A DNA stretch of 64,000 bases from Aphelocoma coerulescens (taxonomy: Eukaryota; Chordata; Aves; Passeriformes; Corvidae), in contig NC_091022.1 of NCBI RefSeq assembly GCF_041296385.1, positions 24,757,967-24,821,966 of the forward strand, in the 5' to 3' direction. The notes beneath the pieces were generated by a model, which saw only the letters and a list, made by a program, of their open reading frames with translations, was not told the origin of the DNA and searched no databases. The translations under genes were made by a program, and so were the position numbers. Positions 36,501 through 48,209 of this stretch are shown piece after piece; within the stretch, counting starts at the first letter, position 1; the number at the start of each line of letters is the position of its first letter.

Positions 36501-39500
36501 ATAAGCTATAACAGGCAAAAGTGAATTCATTTGCTTCTGCTAAGATCTGGATTCAAATCCAAGCTGCACTGCCACAGCTGTCTGAACACCTTCCAGTTCT
36601 CAGCAGTGCACACAGCATAAATCAAAACACCAAGTTTGATATTGGCAGAGCCAGCACAGAAGATCTTTAAGCACGTTGGCAGAGGCAGCACCAAGACAAC
36701 TTGGGTAAAGCCTATTTGCACCACACTTGCTGGAAGTGTTCCTCCCCTTTCATTCACATACAAAGCCTATTAACTGACTTACATGCCAACTGTCCCTACA
36801 CCAACTTTGTATTAATTACAAAGCTAAGCAATTAAATGATAAAATTAAGGTTGCCAGGCAATCTTCTCTCTAGGATTTTCATCCACCCTGTTCACCAATT
36901 AGTTTGCAGCTCCAGGGAGAAATATAGTAACAGTGAAAGCTGCAGTAAGGAGGGGTTTCCCTCACGCACAAGCCATGCTTTGGGAGCTTGATTTTACATG
37001 CAGGAACTATACCAAAAACATATTCCAGCTGTAATTTTCTAGTTTTAGTACTGCAAACTTCCCTGTTTGTCTTGTTCATCACCAGCAGCAAAATTTAGAC
37101 TCGGGCTCTTCAGCCCTAAATCATACTCTGCAAAATATGGGGCCAGCAGGTGAATCAAAGGGTTGGTATTTTGAAGAAACTTAACCTCGTAAGGCAACAG
37201 AACTCAGCAAGACTCCCAAAGTCCAGTTTTCTAGCACAGCAACAAAGACCTGATGAATCAGGAATTGATGCAGACAACTGAAGTTTTCAAAGCAACAGCT
37301 CAGGGAGCTGCAGGCTTGAAGGTGGATAAAGCAACATATGACAACATTCTGTGCTTCATCTGTATGTTTACAATAATTCCAAAGCCTATAGCCTATGCAG
37401 TAATTTTTTTTTACACAGACAAGAGTGTATATAGAAAAGCATTTATATATAAAATGTATCAGTTTGCACTACAAACAGTCAACTAAAAGTAAACCTTCAT
37501 GTTATGGAAATACCATAAAAATACATGCAAAATCTAATTAGATGTGAGTCAAGTAATTTTTATTTAAGGGACACCAGTTGGTAGAGCTAATTGAGTCCCC
37601 TCTCCATGCCCAGACTGCAGCTGGTACGACAGGCTCCCTTGTTCCAACATGGATAGACAACAGTTAATTTAATCCCTTTGGCAGAGGAACTATCAAAACA
37701 TAATCACTAAGAGGGGAGAGGAGAAAGCTGACATTTCCACAAACCTGAGCTTGAAGTAATTTGAGTTGTCTGTCTTGCTCGGTAAGAAGCCTGTATGCAT
37801 CTGGAGATAATCCCATCATTCCATTATCTGATCCTGCTGCAGGAGCAGGCGTGTGCAGGCACGGGGAGTGGGCTGCACAGCACTGTGGACTCGAGGAGCT
37901 TGCACTTGATGGGATCCTTATTCCAGGTGATAAGCCTTTGTCAAGAGAACAGCTCCCTGTTTTCCCAGGATATTTCATGTTTATAGGGCTGCTTGTGGCA
38001 TATCCTGGGTTGCAGCAAACATTTGGGCAAATGATATTTTGATGGAAAACTGCACAAGGATTTTGCTGAGCCATCTCCGATTGGATTTCCACTCCATATT
38101 TGGGGCTCATTTTACCAGTTCCTTGCCATGAGTTTATGGGATTATACTGGAGAGAAGCAGGACACTGACAGCTGCATGCTGGACAACAAGGTGGCACTTG
38201 AATTGGCACCTGCAGGTCTGGTGGTTGCCTGCAGCTCTGTGGTGATAAAGCAGAGTTGTGGAGGGCTGGCTGTGTGACAGCAGGAAGCTGCTTGGAACCA
38301 GATATTGATGTTCTCCTAACTGGAGGCTCTCCCTGTGGTGTGACACTTTCAGGATTTAACACAAGTTTTTCCAATGGCTTTCTGGGGTGGTGCACAGATG
38401 TATCTGGGGAAGGCCCACTACAAGGGGTTGAAGAAGATGATCCTGAACTTTTTCTTGATTGAGGGCAAGCCTTCTTACACTGCACCTGCTGCTGCAGTGG
38501 AGCTTGATTTCCTCTACAAGGCATTGAAGCTGGAATTTTCTGGCTTATAGGATTTGGTAATCGTCTCAAAGAGGGATCTCCCATATTAGCAGGAAAGTTC
38601 TGCTTGTCTTCAGAGTGCTGGCTGGGGTGACTTGTAGATCTCATGCACCACTTCTTTCTAATAGGTTGATTTGGCCCTGTGGGTAGACTTTTAGCATTTG
38701 AAGTCCCCACAGGCTTAGATGGTTGTCCTGATTCTATGAAACTCCCATCCAAAATAAGTGACAGCTCTGGCACTGAAGGAAAAACTCTGGTAACCTGAAG
38801 GAACAATTACACACATGTATGATAATTTAAAACATTGTCTGCTCTTTGAATGCAGGATTTCCTCAAAGAAAACATTTTCATTTAAAATCAATATATGATG
38901 ATTATCAGCCCCAAACCAACTACATGTTAAACACATTCCTAAAAGATTGGAGAATCCAGGAACAGAAAAAGCAGCAAGATCTCTAGGATCATTCTTAAAG
39001 GACAAAACTGCTTTCATGCAGCGCAACAGCCACGTCTGCCAAATGAATGCTCCATGTAATTCAGGAGCACATTTCAGAATATGGATATTCCCCTTCTAGA
39101 AATAGACTGTAAGTTCCCTCTCACTATTCTTAGACCCAGGAGATAGCAGCAACAGAACATATTTTATACACAACTATCACATCCTTCTACACCTATGCTG
39201 TACAAGGGCTGGTATTTATTGTATTTGTACACACTTCAGCAAAGAAAGGACAGAGCATCAGATCTTTTGAGTAAATGCAATAAAAAACCACAAGAGCTTG
39301 CTGTCTCTGTCTCAGACACCCTAGCTCTTCCATTCAACAATGGTGAGATTCCTAAAGTAGAAACTACTCTCTCTGTTCCCAAACCATAGCATGGTACAGG
39401 AATTAAAGTATCTAGAATCCTGGAAAAATGGCAGGTTAACTAGAGCAGGAGTTGGGACTTTTGGTTCATTTCTTCACTGTTTTCCCCTGCTAGCACTTTG

Positions 39501-42500
39501 AGAGAGAAGTTTTACACTGTCCAGTTCCCTTACAATGAGTTTTGCTGCTCTGTCACATTTGAGATACCCAGAACAACTACTTGTTTAGATACCTGTTGAC
39601 TCACTGGGTGAGGACTTGGAATTGGTCTGGGAGATAAATCCTCATCTTCCACACCAGAGTCGTGATCACTTGCTGACAACTTGCTGGGAGAAGAGCCTTG
39701 GGGAGGACTAAAACCAAAATAAATCAAAGTAAAAATGTTTGCTTGTCAGATTTGGCAGCACTAACATGAAACTTCATGTTTTTCAATGTGCCATCTACAA
39801 TGCATCATTTTTTCAAGAAGCAGTTGCTACCCATCTTCTCCCTGGGTAGCTGAGGAGTTCACCCAGCACACAGTTCTAAGATCAAACGATGAAAATACAA
39901 ATACTGCTTTTGGGCAAGGAGATACAAACCCTCTCTCCTCACAGCCTCACACAAACATACCTTTAAAGTGACATTCTAACAGCAAAGCACTGATTTATAT
40001 TTAAAAGATAGGAGGTGCTACAGTGAAGATTGTAACATTCTTTGAAGGAAAATAAAGGCCATCTTCTAGATAAAAATTTGATGGATTTGACTGAGGTTCT
40101 TAAAAATCACTAGAGGTTCAACCTATCCAAGTCTTGGAGCTCCAAAAAGTGGGAAGAAAAAAGGAATTACCAACTCAAGTAGATTTCAATTAGAGATTTG
40201 CTTCAAAGGACAGATCTCACTTAAAGCTTAATACAGTGAACTAAGCCTCATCAGTGAGGAAGCCTTTTTAGAAACATCCATTGTATAAATTACAACCACC
40301 AGTACCAAGTAGTTTTTCTTGGAATACAGTTATCTTACTTGAAAACTATTAACTCTAGGAATAATAAAAAGCACATACACAGATTTTAATGCAAGAAAAT
40401 GTATGTACAGCTAAACTGACACATAGCACAGAACAGATCAAAAACTTCATCCAATAAATACTTCATTTTTGCATATAAATGGCATCTGAAAGATTTACCT
40501 TTTGATTGGTAGTTTCTTGCAAATTCTGCTGAAGAACTCAGTTTCTGCATTTTGGTTTTCTGCACTCAACTCAAACTGGATAGGATTCTTGTCTGATGGT
40601 TCAACATTCTGGAATGAAGTGTTCCATATTTGTGAAGCAAGAAACCTTCAAACTTTCAATCACTGAGGCACTACTTCCAAAGAAACAGCTTTAAGGACAT
40701 TTATGTGATTATTTGCTGCCTGTCCCCTACTTTCAAATTTTTCACCACTGCAAGGAGGCAGGCAACTTCCCTTTCTGTTCAACACTGTTTCCCTGCTACT
40801 CTGTAAAGTAGTTGGGCTAATTATAGCCATGAGCAGATGCTTCCTCACTGTAACTGCTCAGATACTCCTCCAGGGCTGTCACCACTACAGGAAACAACAA
40901 ACGTTCCTGTACTGTTTCACACACCACAGCTGGGCAACTCCTGGAGATAACGGAAGTGAGCTTCTGTGGAGAGATCTGTCATCTTCAGAAAGCTAAGCTG
41001 TCCCTAGGCTGAAGGTAGAAGGCAGCCCTGAAAACAAGGAAATTCCATTGGGAAGAGAACTGTGTAGACAGCACAGGACACATGTTACACTCACTGCTTG
41101 TCTGACAGGGCATAGCAGCATTTATTGAGCAAATTAACAACTCAGCTTCAGGTTCTGCACAAGCCTAGAAAGACACATCTAGGAACTGAGATTTCCTAGA
41201 ACCTCCTCAAACCTTATTAGCCATCTCCCAGACATGGTGTCAAATTCTTTCAAAGAGTTACTTTGCACAAAGATGAAATCTGATGAAATTAGCAACCACT
41301 GAATTCCTTTTCGCATTCAACTTCAGGCAAAGCACGACACTCAGCTTTGCTCTCCAGCAAGCATCACCCAGAGCAGCTGTCAGATGTGGCCAAGGGGCAC
41401 AGAGCACAGCAGAGTAACAAATGCTACAGGAAGTCTGAGTCTCTGCTCAGAAGGCCAGAAGGTCACTAGCAGGAAGGAACACTAACCAAGTACAACACAG
41501 CACAGTACATTTAAAAGACAGATCCTTAATGCTATTAGAAAAGTGAGCAGTGCTGACTTTGGAAGCAATTTCTCAATTTGAGGGACAAACTGAATTTACA
41601 ATAATCACCAGGAAAAAGCAGCTTTATAGAGCTACATCATTTTCAAACACTGCAGATCCATTTGGGTCACATCATAATGACTAAGGCAAATTTTACCACA
41701 ATGCAGTAGGAAAGCAAGACACTTACTTTGAAGAGGTGAACTGTTTCATGGCAAGTTAGGATCTGAAACCCCAGCTCAGTCTGCCCACTGCATGGAACAC
41801 ACTCATAAAACTCTGGTTCCTTGTGTGTCAATGAATAAAGCACAATAAGAAAACTTCCAGATTCTGAAAAAACCCTGAAACAGAAGAAAACCACATCTTT
41901 AAATAACTTAAACAGGAAGGAGGGCCCTTAAATTCTCAATACAGTGAGCAAATTTTCACACAGTTTAGCAAACTGGTGGATCACGTTTTGAGTGGTGCTG
42001 AGCTATAGATAGTGCAGATGGATTTATGACCGTAGCCACATGCAAGAACCAAAGAAAAGTAGAGAAATGGGAATAATTCATCTCCTTTGTATTTCAAACC
42101 TTTACAATCACTTAGCACTTTAAATGAATTCCTGGAAGACTTTAAGCACAACACAGAAGAAAACTTCTGTAAGAATGATACTGTGTTTTATTTTCATTTT
42201 AGCTTTTAATTGAAGATGCATTATAAAGACACTTAGTGACTCAGTTATCCCTAAACATTCAAAAAAACATTCACTAGCAAGCAGATTTTTTTTAAAGGAA
42301 AATTATATTGAAGTTCTTTTTCTACAAGTTGAGAATAGTGAGTAACAACAGTCAGCACTTAGAACAAGTTCAAGGATAATGACAATAACGTGTGTTTCCA
42401 GGAAAAGGTAGAACTACTTTCAGAACAGTTTTTCTTTTTATAGCCCTAGTAACATGCTTGTTTGTGGGATTTTTTTATTTGTTTGCTTTTTCATTAAATA

Positions 42501-45500
42501 ATATATGTGATAGAAAAAGCAGTAGAAACAGGATGCTTGAAAAACACATTCATACAACTTCAAAATTATACTTACAGCTTAAAGAGTTAAAAATGTATGA
42601 TGCACAGATTAGGCAGTTAGCCTGCAGAGGTTAATGCTGTTTGCATGGTTCATCAAATCTGCCTAATCCATGATGGAATCAGTGAAAGTTAATGAGAGTC
42701 AAGCATCTAACTTGCCTATCTAATAATCTAATTGGTCTCTTATCTGTGTTTGGACATATTTCAGTTGTTAAGGAAAAGAAGTCTATTTTTGTAATTGCAG
42801 ACACATCTGTTCACCAAATGTGGTTGTATTTCATAATTTAAAAACAAGTGTGGTCAATCAGAAGTGCTTATGCATACAGCATATTTCAAAGTCTCATTGA
42901 CCTGAGGTGCAGTTTCAAACTAGAAATACCTGAACTCTCTCCCAGCTTCCATACAGATAAAACTTGGCAAATATTACAAATGAAAAGATGTAGAAAATGA
43001 GGAATGATTATTCACTAACATCACAATGAAAAAATACCCCAGAATGCAAACACACTTACAAAAACTGAACATTTAACAGGAAGTCATAACAGGACAGCAG
43101 AGGCTGCAAATCAATATGCTTCAATATGTTGGTCACCCACAACCAGGAAGAAAACTTATCTCAAAGAAAATACCCCTAGAAAAGTTCAAAACCAAACCCC
43201 CACCACTGTTTAAACTACTGTTTCCTGCTTGTGGCTTCTTATTTAAACTAAAATGCAGTGACCTTAATGATATTAATGTTTACCCTCTTCTGACTTTGAG
43301 ATATCAGCTCAGCTTTACAACACTTTGGTCACAGAAAATTTTTGTGCGGAAGCCAAAACCAAAAAGAACATTTAAGCCAGACAGCCTTACCTCTACACAA
43401 CCTATAAATCACAGAATTCCCTCAAATATCTTTGAGCAGAGCCCATGCTGTCATGCATTTCTGTGGAATACTTTTTTAGGCAGCCAATAGCTTCTATGTT
43501 TTACCCATAAAAGTGACTTGCCTTTCTTGAATTGAAGAACTGAACAAATATCGCAAGCAACAGGCCCAGACTTGAGGACTACAGATATGAGTAACTCCAC
43601 TCAGCCAACTAGAAATAAGAAAAAAAATCTAATTAGAGACAGCTCTGTTGCCAAGTTTTTGCTATGTAATCCCTCAGATACATCTCAAATCAATGTGTGT
43701 ATTAATCTGGACAAACACTTACACTCCAACTAATGGCAGAGCATAAGCCTTGGGATCAGACTCAAGAAGCAAAAGCAATTTCCGTGTTTGGTCCATAGTA
43801 AGGTAGCTGAAAGAAAGCAAAAGTTGGGTTTTTTTAGTATTTTGGAAGGCAGTTTTTCAGGGAAAAAAAATCCTGAAGAGATAAGTACAAGTTTAAAAAA
43901 TATGGTAAGAAAAGAAGTTTGAGAAAAAAAAATTAAAAATCAAAACTACTCTTACTCCACACACTTACAGCAACTCCCCAGCTTTTCATCAATTCCCTGT
44001 GTATCAAAGAGTCATCAAGACAAAATTTATTTAGTACTATTTGTAGTATTTTAGTGAATACTAGAAGCAGTATTCATAACAAATCCAGAAATACAAGTCA
44101 TGTTAAACTTGAAGAGTAACCTTTAGAGAGGCATTCGTAAAGTCCCTCTCCAAATAAAATGACATTCAGTTGCTTCAGATTATTTCCCTGATCTATCCTT
44201 AGTTCATCCTACTAAATTAGTTACCAGTCAGAATGATGACTCCCCAATATCATCTCAGAAGCACAATTAACAAAAAAAAGCTTTGGTTTGCATTCATCTG
44301 ATTTTCATTGTAGGGCAAGCACTGATGTTGCTTAAAAAGCTGGAAGCTGTTTATATTTATTATGTTGACTAGAGGTGTGCTCCCCTGCCCCAGCAGGAAG
44401 ATCCTTTCACTGAAGCCAAAAGCAAGAACTCCTACTGAACCAGTTAATGCTTTTGCTCCACCCCATTTCCTGTTTCTTGTTCATAACTTCTAATGTAGTT
44501 CCAAGGCCCGAAAACATGTTATTTTTATGCCAGTTATTTTACTAAAAAGCAAAGTAAAGTTAAGATCTCTCCTACCTACCTCCTTTAGGAAAGGCAACAA
44601 ACTGACAGGCAACTTTGACAGTTTTAGCATCACCCGTTACTCACCCACATTTGTAAGTTCCTTGAACTTGTGCAATATTCATAGGACTGTTCAAATTTCT
44701 TGCTAGAGCTGTTGGAATAATTGGGACAGACTTCACAGGAGTGTATTTCAAAACATTTGCCACAGTAAGAGAAGCCCAGCGAAAATTAAAATGCAGATTA
44801 TCCAGGTTTTCTGTGAAAACAATGTGAGCTCTAACAGTGAGCAGTTTAGAAAGATCCAGAGATTCTTTACTGCACAGACTCTGCTGCAGACCCTAGAAGA
44901 AAAAAAAAAAAAAAAAGTTAAATACACTAAATTATTTTCACATGATTACCATGATTCAAGATGTATTACACTAGGAACTCAAATTATTCATCACAGCTAC
45001 TATTGCAATAGGTACTATACAAAAAGCCATTAACCCAGGTCTCCAAAGCTCACTGCTCTACTGAATATAATGAATGATGCAGAATACACTTGAAAATTAG
45101 CTATGCACACCTTAGCACTGTTTTATGATATATTAGAAAACCTGAGGTTACTTAAATGATATAAAAATTAATACAATAACAGACAACTAAAAGGCTCAAA
45201 CTGATTTGTCAAAGTTTTCTTTCTTGCATTCAAGAAATTTGTAATTTAACATCTGGATGTATCATCATGAGAAAGCTCATATGTGAAGCAAGGTTAATTT
45301 GTATTATAAAACACTACACACTACAACACCTACAGGGAAAAGTTTACATGAATAGAAAGTGTATTTACTAGATTACTTGTCTACAGCACAGAACCAACAG
45401 GCACACATTTCAGCTATGGCTGCTAAGCTACACAGAGCTTTACACATTTTGGGTGAGTCACTTGCCTAGCAACACTTCAGTAACAACTGCCCAAATACTG

Positions 45501-46715
45501 CAACTCATGAATGACAGTTTTGAGGAAAAAAAGAAAAAAAAGCTGTTTTCTCTTCTTAAAAGTAACTCTGCTGCTATCACTTTTGTTTTGCTGGTTAGAC
45601 CAGCTGAAAAACTTTGGCCAATCAGCAAGATTTTAATCCAAGATTAAAGACTGTGAGATCCTTAAACACCTGTGAGGTCTAACTGATTTCAACAGTTTCC
45701 AATACACGTTGCAATGACACTCAAGCAGCTCATTTCACACAATTACATGGTCTTGCTTCAGCCATAACCTTGCTGTGTTGGAAATCAAGCCCTGTACATA
45801 GTCCAGCATCCTGCCTAGCAGACAGTTCCCTGTTTAAGAGACCCAAAAGTTCCTAAGAGCTGCCTACCTTGAAAGCCAAGCTGATATCTTCAGCACTGTG
45901 CACTATAATATTATCTGAACAAGGTCCCCAGGCATTAACTGTACATGGAATCAAAAAGTCTCCAGGAAGGGATGCAGTTGGAATTTTGCCCGATCCACCA
46001 GCAACCTCTCGGCCAGGATCAAAGCGGTCTATTGTTAGCGTTATGCCTTCCCCATCTTCAAAATAAATAAATAAAGTTAGAGTCCAAGGGCAACAACTCA
46101 GGCTCCTTAATGACAGCTTAACCAACCAAACAATATTGCCTGTCTACCTCATGTTTAGAATTACCTTCATCTACTGCCAAGGTTCCAAGCAAAAAACAGG
46201 AAAATGATTTCTTTTCATTCTGCTTAGCATGGCGATAGGCAAGCCGCAAGGTTTTCTCCACCACAGATAGTTTGGGGTTTCTAAAAAGAGACAAAAAGCA
46301 AGTTTAAGTCATAAAATCTTTTTAATGCTTGTTTTTAAAAAGTATCACTTATCCATATGGGAAGAAAATGGAAAGAAATTTTAAGTTACTTTAGACTGAT
46401 GCATCGTCAAGCCACTGGACTGTGTTACACAAAGCAAAGGAAACTCAAATCTTTCCAATGAAAATCCCTATATGCTTATAGCAAACACACTGCTTCCTCT
46501 TCCTTTGGGCCTTGTCATGCAGCAGATTTAAAGGATAAAATGAGGCTTTGCATCACATAGTCCATAATTTATTTTAACCTTTAGCTTCCCCGAAAAAGTT
46601 ACTGATACCTGTAATAGGTGATGTGTGCGCCAATGACATCACCCATGGGGACTGGGTCCCAAAGTGCACACTTGGACAGAGGGAAACTGAAAGGGACCAT
46701 CCTTTTGGGAAAAAT
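29770..46715 (-). CDS. STIL: STIL centriolar assembly protein, fifteen coding exons (N-terminus not found)
   Basis: STIL (SIL; SAS-5/Ana2 orthologue) binds PLK4, SAS-6 and CPAP (CENPJ) to start cartwheel and procentriole formation. Fifteen exons join in phase to 1,301 codons plus stop. Residues are counted from the first recovered codon (IFPKRMVPF). Seen in order: conserved N-terminal domain; CPAP-binding proline motif [13 protein letters not shown] (about 388-400) after [10 protein letters not shown]; Cys/Pro/Ser-rich middle; short PLK4-binding coiled coil ending [16 protein letters not shown] (about 731-759); STAN region (about 1060-1135) with [13 protein letters not shown] and [21 protein letters not shown]-terminal tail ending [12 protein letters not shown]. 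Human STIL has about 1,287 residues, so this is near full length. The human start (MEPIYPF…) precedes the first exon found here and must lie on a small exon between about 46.7 and 47.8 kb. One intron uses a GC donor. Confidence 0.95.
30584..32401 (-). other. STIL intron before the last exon
   Basis: 1.8 kb of AT-rich sequence with a short (AT)n run near 31145-31160. No other feature seen. Confidence 0.85.
32402..32655 (-). CDS. STIL: STIL coding exon 14 of 15 found
   Basis: Acceptor TTTTCTGTAG, donor AG|GTAAAA. It encodes [14 protein letters not shown] through [20 protein letters not shown] to [12 protein letters not shown]. It contains a KEN tripeptide not present at the human equivalent. 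Confidence 0.95.
33258..33450 (-). CDS. STIL: STIL coding exon 13 of 15 found
   Basis: Acceptor TTCTCTTCCAG, donor CTG|GTAATTC. It encodes [16 protein letters not shown] to [12 protein letters not shown], matching the human QKIYQDLLG junction. The next intron runs 33451-35324 and is AT-rich with nothing else seen. Confidence 0.94.
35325..35550 (-). CDS. STIL: STIL coding exon 12 of 15 found
   Basis: Acceptor TTTTGTCCTAG, donor CCCCA|GTAAGTAAAC. It encodes [14 protein letters not shown] through [15 protein letters not shown] to [16 protein letters not shown], collinear with human STIL. The segment has no start codon of its own and was found by translating between splice sites. Confidence 0.93.
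36294..36459 (-). CDS. STIL: STIL coding exon 11 of 15 found
   Basis: Acceptor GACTGTTACAG, donor ACAG|GTAACG. It encodes [13 protein letters not shown] through SVSVAVSTG and completes the PLK4-binding coiled coil. A perfect 14-base palindrome sits in it at 36350-36363. Confidence 0.95.
37745..38794 (-). CDS. STIL: STIL large central coding exon (10 of 15 found)
   Basis: A 1,050-base exon (350 codons, phase 0 at both ends) with acceptor TTCCTTCAG and donor CAG|GTTTGT. It encodes [19 protein letters not shown], a long Ser/Pro/Cys/Gln-rich region, [11 protein letters not shown], and then [20 protein letters not shown] leading into the coiled coil. The human gene has a similarly large central exon. 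Confidence 0.97.
39593..39707 (-). CDS. STIL: STIL coding exon 9 of 15 found (CPAP-binding motif)
   Basis: Acceptor TTTTGGTTTTAG, donor CAACAG|GTATCT. It encodes [20 protein letters not shown] and [18 protein letters not shown]. The PRPIPSPHP stretch is the conserved proline motif that binds CPAP. Confidence 0.95.
40499..40608 (-). CDS. STIL: STIL coding exon 8 of 15 found
   Basis: Acceptor CATTCCAG, donor AAAAG|GTAAAT. It encodes [20 protein letters not shown] and [16 protein letters not shown], very close to human NVEPPDKNPI…AETEFFS. Confidence 0.95.
41727..41874 (-). CDS. STIL: STIL coding exon 7 of 15 found
   Basis: Acceptor TTCTGTTTCAG, donor AAA|GTAAGT. It encodes [20 protein letters not shown] and [11 protein letters not shown] to ETVHLFK. 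The acceptor closes the intron that starts with a GC donor at 43521. Confidence 0.96.
43522..43608 (-). CDS. STIL: STIL coding exon 6 of 15 found (GC donor)
   Basis: Acceptor CTTATTTCTAG. It encodes [20 protein letters not shown] and LFSSSIQER. The exon ends GAAAG|GCAAGT, a GC-AG intron. Both flanking phases fit (third base in, AG out). Confidence 0.93.
43723..43806 (-). CDS. STIL: STIL coding exon 5 of 15 found
   Basis: Acceptor CTTTCTTTCAG, donor GAGT|GTAAGTGT. It encodes [20 protein letters not shown] and YALPLVGV, nearly identical to human STIL. Confidence 0.95.
44645..44892 (-). CDS. STIL: STIL coding exon 4 of 15 found
   Basis: Acceptor TTTTCTTCTAG, donor TGTGG|GTGAGT. It encodes [18 protein letters not shown] through [17 protein letters not shown] to [11 protein letters not shown] run of A on the plus strand (44900-44918) forms its polypyrimidine tract. 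Confidence 0.95.
45868..46055 (-). CDS. STIL: STIL coding exon 3 of 15 found
   Basis: Acceptor TTATTTTGAAG, donor AAG|GTAGGC. It encodes [20 protein letters not shown] and [16 protein letters not shown] to [10 protein letters not shown], a conserved N-terminal domain segment. Confidence 0.95.
46165..46280 (-). CDS. STIL: STIL coding exon 2 of 15 found
   Basis: Acceptor GTCTCTTTTTAG, donor GAAG|GTAATT. It encodes [20 protein letters not shown] and [18 protein letters not shown]. The frame joins cleanly on both sides. Confidence 0.95.
46609..46715 (-). CDS. STIL: STIL coding exon 1 of 15 found
   Basis: Acceptor TGATCTTCCCAG, donor TACAG|GTATCA. It encodes [20 protein letters not shown] and [15 protein letters not shown], aligned with human FPSSRMVPFHFPPSKCALW. 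The exon enters in phase 0, so upstream codons are expected on another small exon. The internal Met of RMVPF is a poor candidate for the normal start. Confidence 0.93.
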
Positions 46716-47781
46716 CTGGGAAGATCACAGAGATAAAAAAAAAAAATGGATTAGGGTACATAGTTATCTTACAGTGTTTAAAAGAAGGAACAAAAGCACG
46801 ACACAGTAAGAAAACCAAGCTCAGGATACATAAACTGTTGGTACTTTCTTTGTTTCAAGTCCAGGCCAACAAAGCAGAAACTTTGTCCTATGAAGTTGTC
46901 AGAGTTACGAAGTCACACAAACAAAACAACACAAAACTTTTATTGTCCACTTGACAGTTTCTTTGTGGAACCTTGGAAGATGTGTAGGCCAAAATACAAG
47001 TCTGCAGACAAAGCTTAAGGAAAAGCTGCTCTGGATATAGTTTAGGGAAAAAAAAGAGTTATCACTAATTAGAAACTCCCATGGCACACAAAAACTGATT
47101 TAGCAAATTTAACACTAGATCAGCTTCCCAAAGCCCTGTTTCAGTCTTGGGATTTCAAGTGAGCATTCAAACCACTTAAACTTTGAAGACTTCTGAAATA
47201 AAACTCTGGCTTAACTCAAATAATACAGTGCAAAACTTGCAGACAGACTTCAAAGAGCCCTACAGATATCAGCATGTAATCACATTAACTTATTTACACG
47301 AGCAGGATTAGATTTTTTTGAGGTGCCTAAACAAAGTAACATGCAAAACAATTAACAGCCCATATTATTTGGCAAACACCTCAATACCTTTTAACAAATA
47401 AGCAAGAAGTCTCTTTGTAGTTATCTCAAGCATGAAACTTTGCCAAGCAAAGGTGTTTCCTCTGCAATTCCACTTGCCAGGAAAGACCTTTATTTTTAAG
47501 GCAGCCCTCTAAGGAACTCAGGCCCCTCTCGTGTTTCCAGCGGCAGTTAATTAATTCCCATTAATAGCCAAATGCCCAAATAATCCTCAAACTTAAGCCT
47601 ATAAAACAGGAAATTTTTTTAAAGCCCCACTGCTTCCATTTGACAAGCACGAAGCAGAAACCCACTACCCCCCGCCTCTCTAGCTCTTTACACCCAGAGC
47701 CGCACTCGCAGAGGGGCACCGGGCGCAGCGTGCCCGGCGGGGCTGGGGGCGATGCGGGCCCTCCCGGCGCCGAGTGGGTAC
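46716..47781 (-). other. STIL 5' intron(s), missing initiator exon expected here
   Basis: AT-rich sequence between the first recognised coding exon and the promoter exon. By homology a short exon with the initiator Met and about 15 codons should be here. I searched both for a MEPIYPF-like peptide and for a phase-0 donor and found no convincing candidate. Confidence 0.5.
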
Positions 47782-47935
47782 CTCAGATCTGGGCCGGGCC
47801 AAACGGGGTCCGGGCAGGGCCGCAGCTCTGCACTCTCCTCTTCTCCCTCTCCCGGGCGCGGGGCAGCCCCCGGCTCAGCCGGGCAGCGGCCGTGAGAGGA
47901 GAGCGGCGCGGCCCCGATGGCACCACAGGCTCAAA
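47782..47935 (-). other. Candidate STIL first non-coding exon
   Basis: On the minus strand GC-rich sequence ends AGATCTGAG|GTACCCAC, a usable donor. No ATG was seen in the segment on this strand, so it would be 5'UTR. Its upstream limit is a guess. Confidence 0.5.
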
Positions 47936-48014
47936 GCCCCGCTCCGCCGCTCCCGCCGCGTCCCGCCCGCCCCGGCGCCTTCTGCGGCCCCGGCCGGCCC
48001 TCGCTCGGCGCCGG

Positions 48015-48094
48015 CCAATCAGAGCGCAGAACCCGCCCCCTCCGCCCGCCGCGGCCCAATCGACGCGCGGCGGGGTACGGCCCGCTCGGCCAAT
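48015..48094 (+). promoter_or_regulatory. Three CCAAT boxes
   Basis: CCAATC at 48015, CCAATC at 48056 and CCAATC at 48090, all on the plus strand and spaced 41 and 34 bases. The spacing suits cooperative NF-Y binding. Confidence 0.65.
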
Positions 48095-48195
48095 CAGAGC
48101 GCGGCTCGGGGAAACCAACCGCCAGCGCGCGCGCAGGGGGTTTAAAAATGCCAGCGGGCGGGGAGCGCGCAGGCGCAGTGCGGCGATGCGGCGGC

Positions 48196-48209
48196 GTTGC
48201 CATGGCAGC
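48196..48209. promoter_or_regulatory. RFX X-box-like palindrome
   Basis: GTTGCCATGGCAGC matches the palindromic X-box GTTGCCATGGCAAC at 13 of 14 bases. RFX factors regulate many cilium and centriole genes, and STIL is a centriole gene. Binding is inferred. Confidence 0.45.

Noticed and set aside
46746..46768. ATG TAC CCT… just upstream of the first recognised STIL exon as the initiator
   Set aside because: It runs through the intron's polypyrimidine tract and would enter the exon in the wrong frame.
47633..47637. Minus-strand ATG GAA GCA as the STIL start
   Set aside because: It stops after six codons and has no splice donor.
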